The notes beneath the pieces are model-generated. The model was given only the letters and a program-made list of their open reading frames with translations. It was not told where the DNA came from and searched no databases. A stretch of DNA of 64,000 nt from Gaetbulibacter saemankumensis DSM 17032. GTDB lineage: Bacteria; Bacteroidota; Bacteroidia; Flavobacteriales; Flavobacteriaceae. Positions 25,858 through 35,519 of this stretch are shown here, piece by piece (within the stretch, counting starts at the first letter, position 1; the number at the start of each line of letters is the position of its first letter). The DNA is taken from NCBI RefSeq assembly GCF_000425645.1, contig NZ_AUDV01000005.1, forward strand, positions 248,001 to 312,000, read 5' to 3'. The translations under genes were made by a program, and so were the position numbers.

Positions 25858-26397
25858 ATGCTAATAGAATTTTTTGACACTTACAAAACCAAGCTAATAT
25901 TTTCAGCTATTGTTTTAATTATCCTATTTATTTTCAGATATACATCTAATTTTGCTATAACTAAAATTGCAAAAAAGAGCGGCTTTAACGATGCCAGAAT
26001 TCGACTAATACGTAAATACGTTAATGTAGCTTTATTTTTTATTGCTGTTATTTCATTAGCATCCATTTTTGGCACCGACTTTAAAGATCTAGCGGTAATA
26101 TTCTCCTCAGTGTTTGCGGTTATTGGCATAGGCTTCGTAGCTGTATGGTCCATATTAAGTAATGTTACCTCCGGAGTAATTATGTTTTTCAATTTCCCCC
26201 ATAAGGTAGGTGATAAAATTAAAATTCATGATCATGATTTTCCAGTTACTGGCATCATTGAAGACATTGCCGCTTTTCAACTACATTTAAGACTGGATAA
26301 TGGCGATCTTGTAACCTATCCTAATAATCTTATGCTTCAAAAGGCTGTTACATTGGTGAAAAAAGATGCCATTGAAGATGATGGTGAAGCTGTATAA
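25858..26397 (+). CDS. short MscS-family mechanosensitive channel protein
   Basis: 179 residues. Two or three transmembrane helices are followed by the pore-helix-like GIGFVAVWSILSNVTSGVIMFF and the MscS beta domain (FNFPHKVGDKIKIHDHDFPVTGIIEDI). It is shorter than E. coli MscS and lacks most of the C-terminal alpha-beta vestibule. TATCTTTG at 25834-25841 is its -7 box. It is 20 bp upstream of corA. Confidence 0.88.
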   Translation: MLIEFFDTYKTKLIFSAIVLIILFIFRYTSNFAITKIAKKSGFNDARIRLIRKYVNVALFFIAVISLASIFGTDFKDLAVIFSSVFAVIGIGFVAVWSILSNVTSGVIMFFNFPHKVGDKIKIHDHDFPVTGIIEDIAAFQLHLRLDNGDLVTYPNNLMLQKAVTLVKKDAIEDDGEAV

Positions 26398-26417
26398 AAT
26401 ATTGCTATATTTATATT

Positions 26418-27485
26418 ATGGCAAAATCACGTAGTAAAAAGTATCAGAATAAAATTGGTCAAATTCCCGGAAGTATAATTTATACCGGAGAAAAAGAGTA
26501 TTCTGAATTGTTTATCGAAACCTTTAACTACAATAAAGATCAATTTACCGAAAAAGAACTTAAGAATGTAGAAGAAACTTTTGAATTTAAAACTTCAGAA
26601 TCTGTAACCTGGATAAATCTTAACGGTTTAAATCAAGTAGGCGCCATTGAAGCACTAGGGAATCATTATGAACTTCATCCCTTGGTTTTAGAAGATATCG
26701 TTAACACCAATCACCGTCCAAAAATTGATGAGTATGATGATTATCTCTTTGTTGTTTTAAAAATGCTACATAACGACAAAGATGAAAACATAATTTCTGA
26801 ACAAGTTAGTTTTATTCTCGGTAAAAATTATGTCTTATCCTTTCAAGAAGCAGAGGGCGATGTTTTCGATTCCGTAAGAGATCGTATTAGACATGCTAAA
26901 GGTCGTGTTCGTGAAATGAAAGCCGATTATTTATTATATATTTTAATGGATGCTGTAATTGACCATTATTTTAGTGTAGTAGAGCTTTTAGGTGATAAAA
27001 TTGAAGACCTGGAAACCTTAATTTTTCTAGGAAATGCAGACAAAAGCATTAATAAAGATATCCGTGATTTAAAAAAGGACATATTGCGCATCCGCAGAGC
27101 CATTTCTCCCCTTCGTGAAGTTATTAATCGCATAGAAAAACACGACAGTCCACTTATATTAAAAAAAACAAAAACTTTCTACAGAGACATATACGATCAC
27201 CAAATTCAAGTTTCTGAGAATATTGATATTTACCGAGAAATGGTTTGGAGTTTAATGGATATGTACATGACCACCATTAGTAATAAAATGAACGAAGTCA
27301 TGAAAGTACTAACCATTATGGCCTCCATATTCATTCCTCTAACTTTCATAGCTGGTATATATGGTATGAATTTCGAATACATCCCCGAACTTCATTACAA
27401 GTATTCTTATTTTATTCTATGGGGTGTAATGATTGTGCTTTTTTTACTCATGCTCCGTTATTTTAAACGCAAAAAGTGGCTCTAA
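26418..27485 (+). CDS. corA: CorA family magnesium/cobalt transporter
   Basis: 355 residues. A large N-terminal cytoplasmic domain, a long helix and two C-terminal membrane helices are seen, with the diagnostic YGMNF loop between them (GIYGMNFEYIPELHYKY). CorA forms a pentameric Mg2+ channel. The C-terminal tail is basic (RYFKRKKWL), as usual. It is likely co-transcribed with the MscS-like gene. Confidence 0.95.
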   Translation: MAKSRSKKYQNKIGQIPGSIIYTGEKEYSELFIETFNYNKDQFTEKELKNVEETFEFKTSESVTWINLNGLNQVGAIEALGNHYELHPLVLEDIVNTNHRPKIDEYDDYLFVVLKMLHNDKDENIISEQVSFILGKNYVLSFQEAEGDVFDSVRDRIRHAKGRVREMKADYLLYILMDAVIDHYFSVVELLGDKIEDLETLIFLGNADKSINKDIRDLKKDILRIRRAISPLREVINRIEKHDSPLILKKTKTFYRDIYDHQIQVSENIDIYREMVWSLMDMYMTTISNKMNEVMKVLTIMASIFIPLTFIAGIYGMNFEYIPELHYKYSYFILWGVMIVLFLLMLRYFKRKKWL

Positions 27486-27607
27486 TCAAACAATTCATTT
27501 TTCTTAATCCGCTTCAACTTTAGCTTTTAACGCCACGTTAAATAAAAATTAAAACCTGCAGGAATGCGAGTTTCTTTTATATATTTGAGGATAAGCTATT
27601 CCAAACT

Positions 27608-30136
27608 ATGTTTCAAAAATCTGCACTATTCTCATTATTAATTTGCTTATTTACCGTTTTAGGACAAGCTCAAAAACCTAAATCCCCGGCATCTTCTATA
27701 ATTTATCAAGCCATTGAAAAACTTAATTTTTTAGGCTCAGTTTTATACATTGCCGCACATCCGGATGATGAAAACACCAGACTTATTTCATACATGTCCA
27801 ATGAAATTAAAGCCCGAACTGCTTATCTATCCTTAACCCGAGGTGATGGAGGACAAAATTTAATTGGTCCCGAAATTAGAGAATTATTGGGCGTTATTCG
27901 AACTCAGGAATTGCTGGCTGCTCGACGTATCGATGGTGGCGAACAACTATTTACCCGAGCAAACGATTTTGGCTATTCTAAACACCCGGAAGAAACACTA
28001 GCCATTTGGAATAAAGACGCGGTTTTAAGCGATGTCGTTTTAGCTATTCGGAAATTTAAACCAGATATTATTATTAACCGATTCGACCACCGAAGTCCTG
28101 GAACTACTCACGGTCATCATACTAGTTCGGCCATGTTAAGTTACGAAGCCTTCGATCTTGCTGCCGATAAAAATGCTTATCCAGAGTTACTAGACAACTA
28201 TAGTACCTGGCAACCAAAACGTTTGTTCTTTAATACCAGCTGGTGGTTCTACGGGAGTGAAGAAAAATTTAATCAAGCTGATAAATCGAATATGATGCGT
28301 TTTGATATAGGAGTATACTACCCTCTTAAAGGCTTGTCTAATAACGAAGTTGCTGCAATTGCCAGCAGTCAACACTTATGTCAAGGATTTGGCCGTTTAT
28401 CCCAACGTGGTACTCAGAATGAATATATAGAATTTCTAAAAGGAGAACCTTTAACTGATAATAACAACATTTTTGCAGGAATAAACACGACCTGGAGTCG
28501 TATTAAGGGTGGTCAAGAAATTGGAAATATTTTATATCATGTTGAAGAAAATTTCAATTTTATAAATCCTTCGGTGCATCTTCCGGAATTAATGACAGCT
28601 TATAAATTACTTCAAAATATTGAGGACAAACATTGGAAAACACAAAAAACCAAAGAATTAAAACATATCATTGAAATGTGTGCTGGTTTATATTTGGAGG
28701 CTTCAGCTGAACATCCATCAGCGAACCCTAATGAAGATATCACCATCAATATTGAAGCCTTAAACAGAAGTGCGAATTCGATAATCCTTCAAAGCATCTC
28801 TAAAAGTGACGGAATGTCTATACCCAAAAATGAACGGCTTGAGAACAACCTATCAAACAAGTTTAAAATTCCATATCATATCTCTTCAAATTCCCATTTC
28901 ACATCTCCTTATTGGCTTAGTAACAAGGGGTCCTTAGGTATGTATAAGGTAAAAGATGTTCATTTAATTGGAGAACCAGAATCACCAAGAGAAGTTAAAA
29001 TTGATTTTAATTTAATAATCGAAGATACGCCGATAACATTTACTAAAAATGTAATTCATCGGTACTCAAAACCAGACAAAGGTGAATTATATCGCCCTTT
29101 TGAAATCATACCCGAAGTTTCGGCAAAAATCACCGAAAAGGTTGTCATTTTCAACAATAACAACGAACATAACATAAAGGTTGTTGTTAAAGCAGGACGA
29201 GACAATATAGAGGGCAGCATAGAAATAGACCATCCGGATAACTGGAATATATATCCAAAGCAACAAAAAATTAATATTGCGCATAAAAATGAAGAACAAA
29301 CCTTTAGCTTTACTATTATTCCTCCAAAAAATCAAAGTGAAGGTTTTATTAGCCCTATAGTACATATTGCAGATAATACATATTCTAAAGAGCTTATAGA
29401 GATTAACTATAATCATATTCCTTACCAAACCGTATTATTGCCCAGTGAAAGCAAAGTTGTTCGGTTAGACATCAAGAAAAAAGGAGAGAATATTGCATAC
29501 GTAGCAGGGGCCGGCGATGTTGTTCCTGAAAGTTTATCACAAATAGGTTATAAGGTTCATACTTTAAAACCGGAAGAGATAACCGCCGATACCTTATATC
29601 AATTCGATGCGGTGGTAATAGGTATTCGTGCCTACAACACTATTGATGAATTAAATTTTAAACAACAAATATTATTCGATTTTGTAAATCAGGGCGGTAA
29701 TATGATTGTACAATACAATACCAGTCGTGGCTTAAAAGTTGATGAGTTAGCACCGTATCCATTACAATTATCACACGATCGTGTAACCGATGAATTAGCC
29801 TATGTTACTTTTTTACACCCCGAACACCCAGTTCTAAATTACCCCAACAAAATAACTCAGGAAGATTTTAAAAATTGGACTCAAGAGCGCGGACTGTATT
29901 TCCCTAACCAATGGTCTGATAAATTCACGCCTATCCTATCAATGCATGATAAAAATGAAGCCCCTAAGACAGGAAGCTTATTAATTGCTCCATATGGAAA
30001 AGGATTTTACATATACACGGGACTAAGCTTTTTTAGAGAATTTCCCGCGGGTGTTTCTGGTGCCTATAGATTATTTGCCAATATGCTCTCATTGGGCAAA
30101 GAAGATGATACGGACACAGCTAAACTAAACGATTAA
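27608..30136 (+). CDS. exported PIG-L/LmbE family deacetylase with large C-terminal extension
   Basis: 842 residues. After a signal peptide (ending near GQAQ) comes a PIG-L zinc deacetylase domain with AAHPDDEN near residue 55 and the second metal site THGHHTSSAML near residue 170. About 550 further residues form beta-sandwich-like domains and a C-terminal GATase-like part (VVIGIRAYNTIDEL ... GGNMIVQYNTSRG). It is an exported enzyme, probably acting on acylated sugars or glycoconjugates. A TATATTTG box is at 27580-27587. It is followed by a 36-residue membrane protein and a symporter. Confidence 0.88.
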   Translation: MFQKSALFSLLICLFTVLGQAQKPKSPASSIIYQAIEKLNFLGSVLYIAAHPDDENTRLISYMSNEIKARTAYLSLTRGDGGQNLIGPEIRELLGVIRTQELLAARRIDGGEQLFTRANDFGYSKHPEETLAIWNKDAVLSDVVLAIRKFKPDIIINRFDHRSPGTTHGHHTSSAMLSYEAFDLAADKNAYPELLDNYSTWQPKRLFFNTSWWFYGSEEKFNQADKSNMMRFDIGVYYPLKGLSNNEVAAIASSQHLCQGFGRLSQRGTQNEYIEFLKGEPLTDNNNIFAGINTTWSRIKGGQEIGNILYHVEENFNFINPSVHLPELMTAYKLLQNIEDKHWKTQKTKELKHIIEMCAGLYLEASAEHPSANPNEDITINIEALNRSANSIILQSISKSDGMSIPKNERLENNLSNKFKIPYHISSNSHFTSPYWLSNKGSLGMYKVKDVHLIGEPESPREVKIDFNLIIEDTPITFTKNVIHRYSKPDKGELYRPFEIIPEVSAKITEKVVIFNNNNEHNIKVVVKAGRDNIEGSIEIDHPDNWNIYPKQQKINIAHKNEEQTFSFTIIPPKNQSEGFISPIVHIADNTYSKELIEINYNHIPYQTVLLPSESKVVRLDIKKKGENIAYVAGAGDVVPESLSQIGYKVHTLKPEEITADTLYQFDAVVIGIRAYNTIDELNFKQQILFDFVNQGGNMIVQYNTSRGLKVDELAPYPLQLSHDRVTDELAYVTFLHPEHPVLNYPNKITQEDFKNWTQERGLYFPNQWSDKFTPILSMHDKNEAPKTGSLLIAPYGKGFYIYTGLSFFREFPAGVSGAYRLFANMLSLGKEDDTDTAKLND

Positions 30137-30138
30137 TT

Positions 30139-30249
30139 ATGAATACCAATGACCAGCCAAAACAAAAATGGTTAAAACTTTATTCGCTAGTTTTAATCGC
30201 TAATGCTATTTATATTTTCATGTTTTACCTAATCATGCAAATATTTTAA
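30139..30249 (+). CDS. 36-residue single-helix membrane protein
   Basis: ATG at 30139, 2 bp after the deacetylase stop, and stop TAA 1 bp before the symporter ATG. The peptide begins MNTNDQPKQKWLKLYS and then has one hydrophobic helix (about residues 15-36). Perfect packing between two co-directional genes, the basic patch before the helix and the lack of any other frame support a real gene. Some solute symporters have small accessory membrane subunits, so a partner of the next protein is plausible. Confidence 0.7.
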   Translation: MNTNDQPKQKWLKLYSLVLIANAIYIFMFYLIMQIF

Positions 30250-30250
30250 T

Positions 30251-32017
30251 ATGCAGACAATAAGTTTTATCGACTGGATTGTATTAAGCATAACGCTTTT
30301 AGCTATAGTGGCTTATGGTACCTGGCAAACACGAGGCAGTAAAAATGTAAAAGATTATTTAAAAGGAGGTAGTTCTTCTAAATGGTGGACTATTGGACTA
30401 TCTGTAATGGCAACGCAAGCCAGCGCCATTACATTTCTATCGACTCCTGGGCAAGCATTTAATGACGGTATGGGATTTGTCCAGTTTTATTTCGGCCTGC
30501 CTTTAGCTATGGTTATTATTTGTATGGTGTTTATTCCTCTGTATTATAAACTTAATGTATATACTGCTTATGAATTTCTTGAAAACCGATTCGACCTAAA
30601 AACCAGAACGCTTACCGCTTTATTATTTTTAATACAACGCGGATTAGCGGCTGGAATAACAATTTTCGCACCGGCTATAATATTATCTGTAGTTTTAGGA
30701 TGGGATTTATTAACTCTTAATATCATTATTGGTATACTCGTTATTATATACACAGTTTCTGGAGGAACACGAGCCGTAAATGTTACCCAAAAACATCAAA
30801 TGGTAGTGATATTTATCGGTATGCTTGTGGCCTTTTTCATTATCGTAAATAAACTCCCCCAAGATATCACATTTACTAAAGCCCTAAATATTGCAAGTAC
30901 AAGTGGTAAAATGGATATCCTCGATTTTTCTTTCGATTTAAATAATCGCTATACGTTCTGGAGTGGTATTATTGGTGGTACCTTCTTAATGTTGTCTTAT
31001 TTTGGTACCGACCAAAGCCAGGTACAACGGTATTTATCTGGCAAATCTGTTAAGGAGATGCAGCTTGGTCTCATTTTTAACGGGCTACTAAAAGTACCTA
31101 TGCAGTTTTTTATACTCTTAGTAGGTGTCATGGTTTTTGTTTTTTATCAGTTTAATAAATCACCCGTAAATTTCAATCCAACGGGAACTGAATTCGTTCT
31201 TAACTCAAAATATGCTGAAGATTACAAAACTTTAGAATCTGATCATCAAAAGCTTTTCGAAAGAAAAAAAGTTTTGATTTCAGACTACATTAATTCTGAT
31301 GACCAAGAAACTCATGAAGCACTTATAAAGGCTCATGCAGAACAAAACAACATTCGACAAGAAGCACGTTTATTAATTAATAAATCAGCTGAAAATCAAG
31401 AAACAAAAATTGAAAGTAATGACAAAGATTATGTCTTTATTTATTTCATTTTAAACAACTTACCCAGAGGGTTAATAGGCTTATTATTAGCTGTAATTTT
31501 AAGCGCTGCTATGTCTAGCACATCCAGTGAATTAAATGCTTTGGGGTCTACAACCACCATCGACCTCTACAAACGAAATGTTTCTGAAAAATCTGAAGAC
31601 GCCATGGTAAAAGCCTCAAAATGGTTCACTTTTGGCTGGGGCATTATTGCCATTGGTGTCGCTTGTGTTGCCAATTTAGCAGAAAATTTAATTCAATTGG
31701 TAAACATAATAGGTTCTATATTTTACGGTAATGTTTTAGGTGTTTTTTTACTAGCCTTTTTCTTTAAAAAGGTGAAAGGAAATGCGGTATTTTTAAGCGC
31801 ATTAATTACTCAAGCATTAATTATTGCCCTCTATTTTATGGATTTATATCACTATATTAATCTACCTTTTTTATGGCTTAATTTTGTAGGCTGTATTTTG
31901 GTAATTATAATTAGCCTCCTTTTGGAAATTAAGAATATTTTAAAGCGAGATAAAGGTATTCTAATTATATTGATTAGTATATTATCCTATTTTAGCTACT
32001 TGGTTTTAGATATTTAA
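30251..32017 (+). CDS. sodium:solute symporter (SSS family)
   Basis: 588 residues with about 14 membrane helices. GYGTWQTRGSKNVKDYLKGG-like start, ATQASAITFLSTPGQAF in helix 2 and GLLLAVILSAAMSSTSSELNALGSTTTIDLYKR in helix 8-9 are typical of the SSS family with the sodium-site serines. A hydrophilic insert of about 70 residues (res 310-385) is unusual. Its neighbours, an exported deacetylase and a Gfo/Idh/MocA dehydrogenase, suggest uptake of a sugar or sugar-like compound (inference). Confidence 0.92.
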   Translation: MQTISFIDWIVLSITLLAIVAYGTWQTRGSKNVKDYLKGGSSSKWWTIGLSVMATQASAITFLSTPGQAFNDGMGFVQFYFGLPLAMVIICMVFIPLYYKLNVYTAYEFLENRFDLKTRTLTALLFLIQRGLAAGITIFAPAIILSVVLGWDLLTLNIIIGILVIIYTVSGGTRAVNVTQKHQMVVIFIGMLVAFFIIVNKLPQDITFTKALNIASTSGKMDILDFSFDLNNRYTFWSGIIGGTFLMLSYFGTDQSQVQRYLSGKSVKEMQLGLIFNGLLKVPMQFFILLVGVMVFVFYQFNKSPVNFNPTGTEFVLNSKYAEDYKTLESDHQKLFERKKVLISDYINSDDQETHEALIKAHAEQNNIRQEARLLINKSAENQETKIESNDKDYVFIYFILNNLPRGLIGLLLAVILSAAMSSTSSELNALGSTTTIDLYKRNVSEKSEDAMVKASKWFTFGWGIIAIGVACVANLAENLIQLVNIIGSIFYGNVLGVFLLAFFFKKVKGNAVFLSALITQALIIALYFMDLYHYINLPFLWLNFVGCILVIIISLLLEIKNILKRDKGILIILISILSYFSYLVLDI

Positions 32018-33000
32018 TGACAAAAGATCATAAAAATAGGAGGATAAAATGGGGGATTATCGGATTGGGTAACATAGCCCATAAGTTCGCTACCGATTTG
32101 TTAACTATCGAAGATGCCGAATTATACGCCGTAGCTTCGCGTTCTGCAAAAAAGGCTTCAGAATTCGCCAACCAATACGAGGCAAAAAAATATTATAACA
32201 ATTATTCTGAATTCGCAAAAGACTCTGGTATTGATGCCGTTTATATTGCCACACCACACGCCATGCATAAGGAGAACACCCTAATGTGTTTGAAAAATGG
32301 CATAGCCGTTTTATGCGAGAAGCCTTTTGCCATGAATAGGGAAGAAGTAAACGAAATGATCACTATAGCAAAACAGAATAACGTTTTACTCATGGAGGCT
32401 CTATGGACCTACTTTTTACCTCACTATCAATATATTTTAAACCTCCTTAAGAACGAGATTTATGGCAAAGTAACAACGTTAAATGCTAATTTTGGATTTT
32501 TCCGAGAATACGATACCTCCAGTCGGTTATTTAATAAATCTTTAGGAGGTGGAAGTTTACTAGACATTGGTATTTATCCAATTTTTGCTGCGCTTTCCAC
32601 ACTTGGACTACCAAAACATATTGAAGCCGATGCTACCTATTTTGAAAATGGCACTGATGCGTCCTGCGACATGATTTTCACTTCTAATAATTCCACAGCA
32701 CATTTAAGAAGTTCTTTACTTGAAGATCTGTCTACCGAAGCCATATTTCAATGTGATTCTGCTACCCTAAAAATAAACACCCAGTTCCATGCACCTACAA
32801 CGGTATCAATAATTCAAAATGGAAAAGAGGAAAACATTGATTTCAACTACAATACTATAGGGTACAATTTTGAAGTAATTCATTTTAATAAACTCTTACG
32901 TGATGGACATACTGAAAGTGATATAATGACCTTTAAATTCAGCCAAAATCTTATAAACACTTTAGACACCGTGAGAGAAATAATCAATCTTAAATATTAA
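32017..33000 (+). CDS. Gfo/Idh/MocA family NAD(P)-dependent oxidoreductase
   Basis: 327 residues. The N-terminal Rossmann domain has IIGLGNIAHKFATDL, and the catalytic dinucleotide-domain motif is CEKPFAMN, with a C-terminal substrate domain (GGGSLLDIGIYPI). Its ATG overlaps the symporter stop by 1 bp (TAATGA type), which indicates translational coupling. The family oxidises or reduces sugars, polyols and trans-dihydrodiols. Exact substrate unknown. Confidence 0.92.
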   Translation: MTKDHKNRRIKWGIIGLGNIAHKFATDLLTIEDAELYAVASRSAKKASEFANQYEAKKYYNNYSEFAKDSGIDAVYIATPHAMHKENTLMCLKNGIAVLCEKPFAMNREEVNEMITIAKQNNVLLMEALWTYFLPHYQYILNLLKNEIYGKVTTLNANFGFFREYDTSSRLFNKSLGGGSLLDIGIYPIFAALSTLGLPKHIEADATYFENGTDASCDMIFTSNNSTAHLRSSLLEDLSTEAIFQCDSATLKINTQFHAPTTVSIIQNGKEENIDFNYNTIGYNFEVIHFNKLLRDGHTESDIMTFKFSQNLINTLDTVREIINLKY

Positions 33001-33057
33001 GATTTTGAAAGGTCTCATCTTATCCGGCGTCTAATGCCAGAATTATAAATAAATAAT

Positions 33058-33750
33058 ATGCACATAAAAATATGGTCCGATATACGTTGTCCTTTTTGTT
33101 ATATCGGAAAGAAAAGGTTTGAAGCTGCTCTAAATAGCTTTCCTTACAAAGACAATATTACAATAGAATGGAAAAGTTTTGAACTAGACCCGAATTTACA
33201 AACAACAAACACAGATGCCCTAACTCATTTTATAGAAAATAAAGGAATTGATAGAGATCGAGCCTTAAGCATGTTTAACAATGTAACCGCAATGGCTGAT
33301 GGAGCAGGTCTTGATTTCAACTTAGAAGCATCCATTCCAGCTAATTCATTCAAAGCACATCGTTTAATACATTACTCAAAGCAATATGGGCGATCTAATG
33401 ATATGAAAGAAGCGCTTCTAAAAGCACATATATCCGAAGGAAAAAACATTGACAACATTGATATACTATTAAACATAGCCGGAAATCTCGGTATGAATAC
33501 CTCCGAAGTAAAAGCTACACTAGAGTCCGATGCTTACGCTTATGATGTAAGACAGGATGAATTGGAGGCGAGAAACTTAGGCATTAATTCCGTACCGTTT
33601 TTTGCTATAAACAATAAATATGGTATTTCTGGAGCTCAGCCTTCAGAGGTTTTCTTAGAAGTCCTATCTAATGCCTGGGAGGAATTTGAAAATAAAAATT
33701 CCATGAACGTTGCTGCAAACACTTGCGATGTTGAAGGGAATTGTAACTAA
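33058..33750 (+). CDS. DsbA family oxidoreductase (FrnE-like)
   Basis: 230 residues, cytoplasmic. The thioredoxin-fold active site is CPFCYIGKKRFE at the N-terminus, the helical insert is long, and GINSVPFFAINNKYGISGAQ holds the cis-Pro loop, as in FrnE-like disulfide isomerases. Two cysteines close the protein in CDVEGNC, which could be a resolving pair. It ends at a strong terminator. FrnE-type proteins are linked to oxidative-stress disulfide handling. Confidence 0.9.
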   Translation: MHIKIWSDIRCPFCYIGKKRFEAALNSFPYKDNITIEWKSFELDPNLQTTNTDALTHFIENKGIDRDRALSMFNNVTAMADGAGLDFNLEASIPANSFKAHRLIHYSKQYGRSNDMKEALLKAHISEGKNIDNIDILLNIAGNLGMNTSEVKATLESDAYAYDVRQDELEARNLGINSVPFFAINNKYGISGAQPSEVFLEVLSNAWEEFENKNSMNVAANTCDVEGNCN

Positions 33751-33754
33751 TAAA

Positions 33755-33787
33755 AAAAAATGCACTTTCTAAGAAAGTGCATTTTTT
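33755..33787. terminator. bidirectional terminator between dsbA-like and DUF2911 genes
   Basis: AAAAAATGCACTTTC and GAAAGTGCATTTTTT pair over TAA. A-run and T-run on either side let it work for both convergent genes. Confidence 0.9.
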
Positions 33788-33807
33788 CATAATATTCTCT
33801 TAAGCTA

Positions 33808-34656
33808 TTAAATAGCGCCCCATTCTTTTAAAGAATCTTTATTCATCTTTACATAGTCTGCATTACCCGCTTTTTCTGCAGCTGATAAAGATTTTTTAGC
33901 TGCTGCAATAGCACCTTGTTTATCACCTGCTTTTGCATAGATTAAAGATTGCTGTCTTAACTGCCAAAATGGAGCCTTATCCCCTGCCATGGTTATTGCC
34001 TTATCAATCCATTCTTTGGCTTGATTAATATCTTTTCCTGCTTGTAAATAATACACAGCAGCTGAAAAATAATCGTTCGCCCCCGGTCCATTCATTATTT
34101 TATTAATAGATGCCGTAACAGCTTTATCTGTTGGCACCTCAAAAGGAACACCTAAATATGTTTTTTCCCAAATAACATCAATAGTAGCTCCATCATTCGA
34201 TAAATTATTAATATCTAAGGTAAACGTTTCAACATCAAATGGAATATCATGTGTTTTAGCTGTAACACGTGCAGCCACTTTAGCATCATCCCAGTTCGCT
34301 GGTGTACCCCAATTTTGAGTATCAGAATAAAAAATTATCTCCCATGACTCTGCATTTGGTATGGCAAAAATAGCATAAGAACCAGCTTTTACATCATAAC
34401 CATCGATAACCACATCTTCACTAAAACTTATTACAGTATTTTTATTTGCACCAAATCGCCATAGTTTACCATAAGGCACCAAATCGCCAAAAATAGTCCG
34501 ACCACGCATGGATGGTCTTGAATATTCAATAGTAACATCGGTTAAGCCTACTTTCTGTTCAAGTTTACTCGAAGGACTTGGTTGTGGCGTTTCCACTTGA
34601 GCACTACCAACAAAGGATAGTACCAAAATTAAAATAGAAGAGATAATAGTTTTCAT
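33808..34656 (-). CDS. DUF2911 domain exported protein
   Basis: 282 residues with a Sec signal (ILVLSFVGSAQ). The DUF2911 domain covers about residues 25-180: PSPSSKLEQKVGLTDVTIEYSRPSMRGRTIFG, then RFGANKNTVISFSEDV. A helical tetratricopeptide-like tail follows (QAGKDINQAKEWIDKAI ... AIAAAKKSLSAAEKAGN). Function of the family is unknown; it is very frequent in Bacteroidetes. It stands alone on the minus strand. Confidence 0.9.
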   Translation of the reverse strand: MKTIISSILILVLSFVGSAQVETPQPSPSSKLEQKVGLTDVTIEYSRPSMRGRTIFGDLVPYGKLWRFGANKNTVISFSEDVVIDGYDVKAGSYAIFAIPNAESWEIIFYSDTQNWGTPANWDDAKVAARVTAKTHDIPFDVETFTLDINNLSNDGATIDVIWEKTYLGVPFEVPTDKAVTASINKIMNGPGANDYFSAAVYYLQAGKDINQAKEWIDKAITMAGDKAPFWQLRQQSLIYAKAGDKQGAIAAAKKSLSAAEKAGNADYVKMNKDSLKEWGAI

Positions 34657-34795
34657 AAATAAATTGATTTGATTAATAGATTCTTAAAAATATACAAAGA
34701 ATGAAGGAAATGATGTTAAGGAAAGCTTAAATAAATAATACGCCTCAACAAAATCAACCTAACTGATTGGTCATTAACAAAGCCGTAATTATTTT

Positions 34796-34840
34796 TTGTT
34801 TAACTTTTTTATATTAATCTTAAACATTTTTGTATATTTA
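34796..34840 (+). promoter_or_regulatory. inverted repeat TTGTTTAA-N16-TTAAACAT and -7 box of the TetR-ubiB operon
   Basis: TTGTTTAA at 34796-34803 and TTAAACAT at 34820-34827 (7 of 8 complementary) flank a 16-nt T/A-rich spacer. TATATTTA (34833-34840) is the -7 box, and the ATG is 15 bp on. A second copy with the same N16 spacing lies at 38914. Confidence 0.6.
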
Positions 34841-34855
34841 CTTAAAATTTAAATT

Positions 34856-35512
34856 ATGACTAATAGAACAGCTGTAAATAAAAATGATATCATGGCTTTG
34901 TACATGGAGTATTTGCTCAATCATGGCAGCAAACCAAAATCCGTATTTTCATTTACCAAATTGAATAATTTTAAAGATTCTGAGTTCTATCGTTATTTTG
35001 GCTCCTTCAAATCTTTAGAAATAAGTATTTATGAGTCATTTTTTGAAAACACATTAGCTTTATTAGAAAAGAATAAGGATTACACTAAATTTAATCCACG
35101 GAATAAACTGCTAAGTTTTTATTACACCTTTTTTGAAATTCTTAGCGCGAACAGAAGCTATATATTAGTAAGTCTGACAAATGAAACATTAAATCTTAAA
35201 GATTTAAATGTACTATCAGGCTTAAAGAAACATTTTAAAGATTACATACAGTCTTTAAATATTCATATACTAGAATTAAAACATAAAGAACTTGATCAAA
35301 TTCAAGAAAAATCTCTAACCGAATCGGCCTGGATTCAATTACTATTCACCTTAAAATTTTGGTTAAATGACAATTCACCAAGTTTCGAAAAAACCGATAT
35401 CTTTATTGAAAAATCGGTGAATGCAACCTTCGACATTCTCGATGTTACTCCACTAAAAAGCCTCGTTGACTTAGGGAAATTTTTGTTCAAAGAAAAAATA
35501 TCATCATTATAA
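34856..35512 (+). CDS. TetR-like transcriptional regulator
   Basis: 218 residues. The N-terminal 50 residues carry a TetR-type HTH in diverged form (VFSFTKLNNFKDSEFYRYFGSFKSLEISIYESFF, the YRYFGSFKSLE part equalling the usual YxxFxsKexL helix). The rest is an all-helical ligand/dimer domain. It lies 7 bp before a UbiB-like kinase gene and below an inverted repeat shared with a second promoter, so it is the likely local regulator. Ligand unknown. Confidence 0.82.
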   Translation: MTNRTAVNKNDIMALYMEYLLNHGSKPKSVFSFTKLNNFKDSEFYRYFGSFKSLEISIYESFFENTLALLEKNKDYTKFNPRNKLLSFYYTFFEILSANRSYILVSLTNETLNLKDLNVLSGLKKHFKDYIQSLNIHILELKHKELDQIQEKSLTESAWIQLLFTLKFWLNDNSPSFEKTDIFIEKSVNATFDILDVTPLKSLVDLGKFLFKEKISSL

Positions 35513-35519
35513 TCAACTT

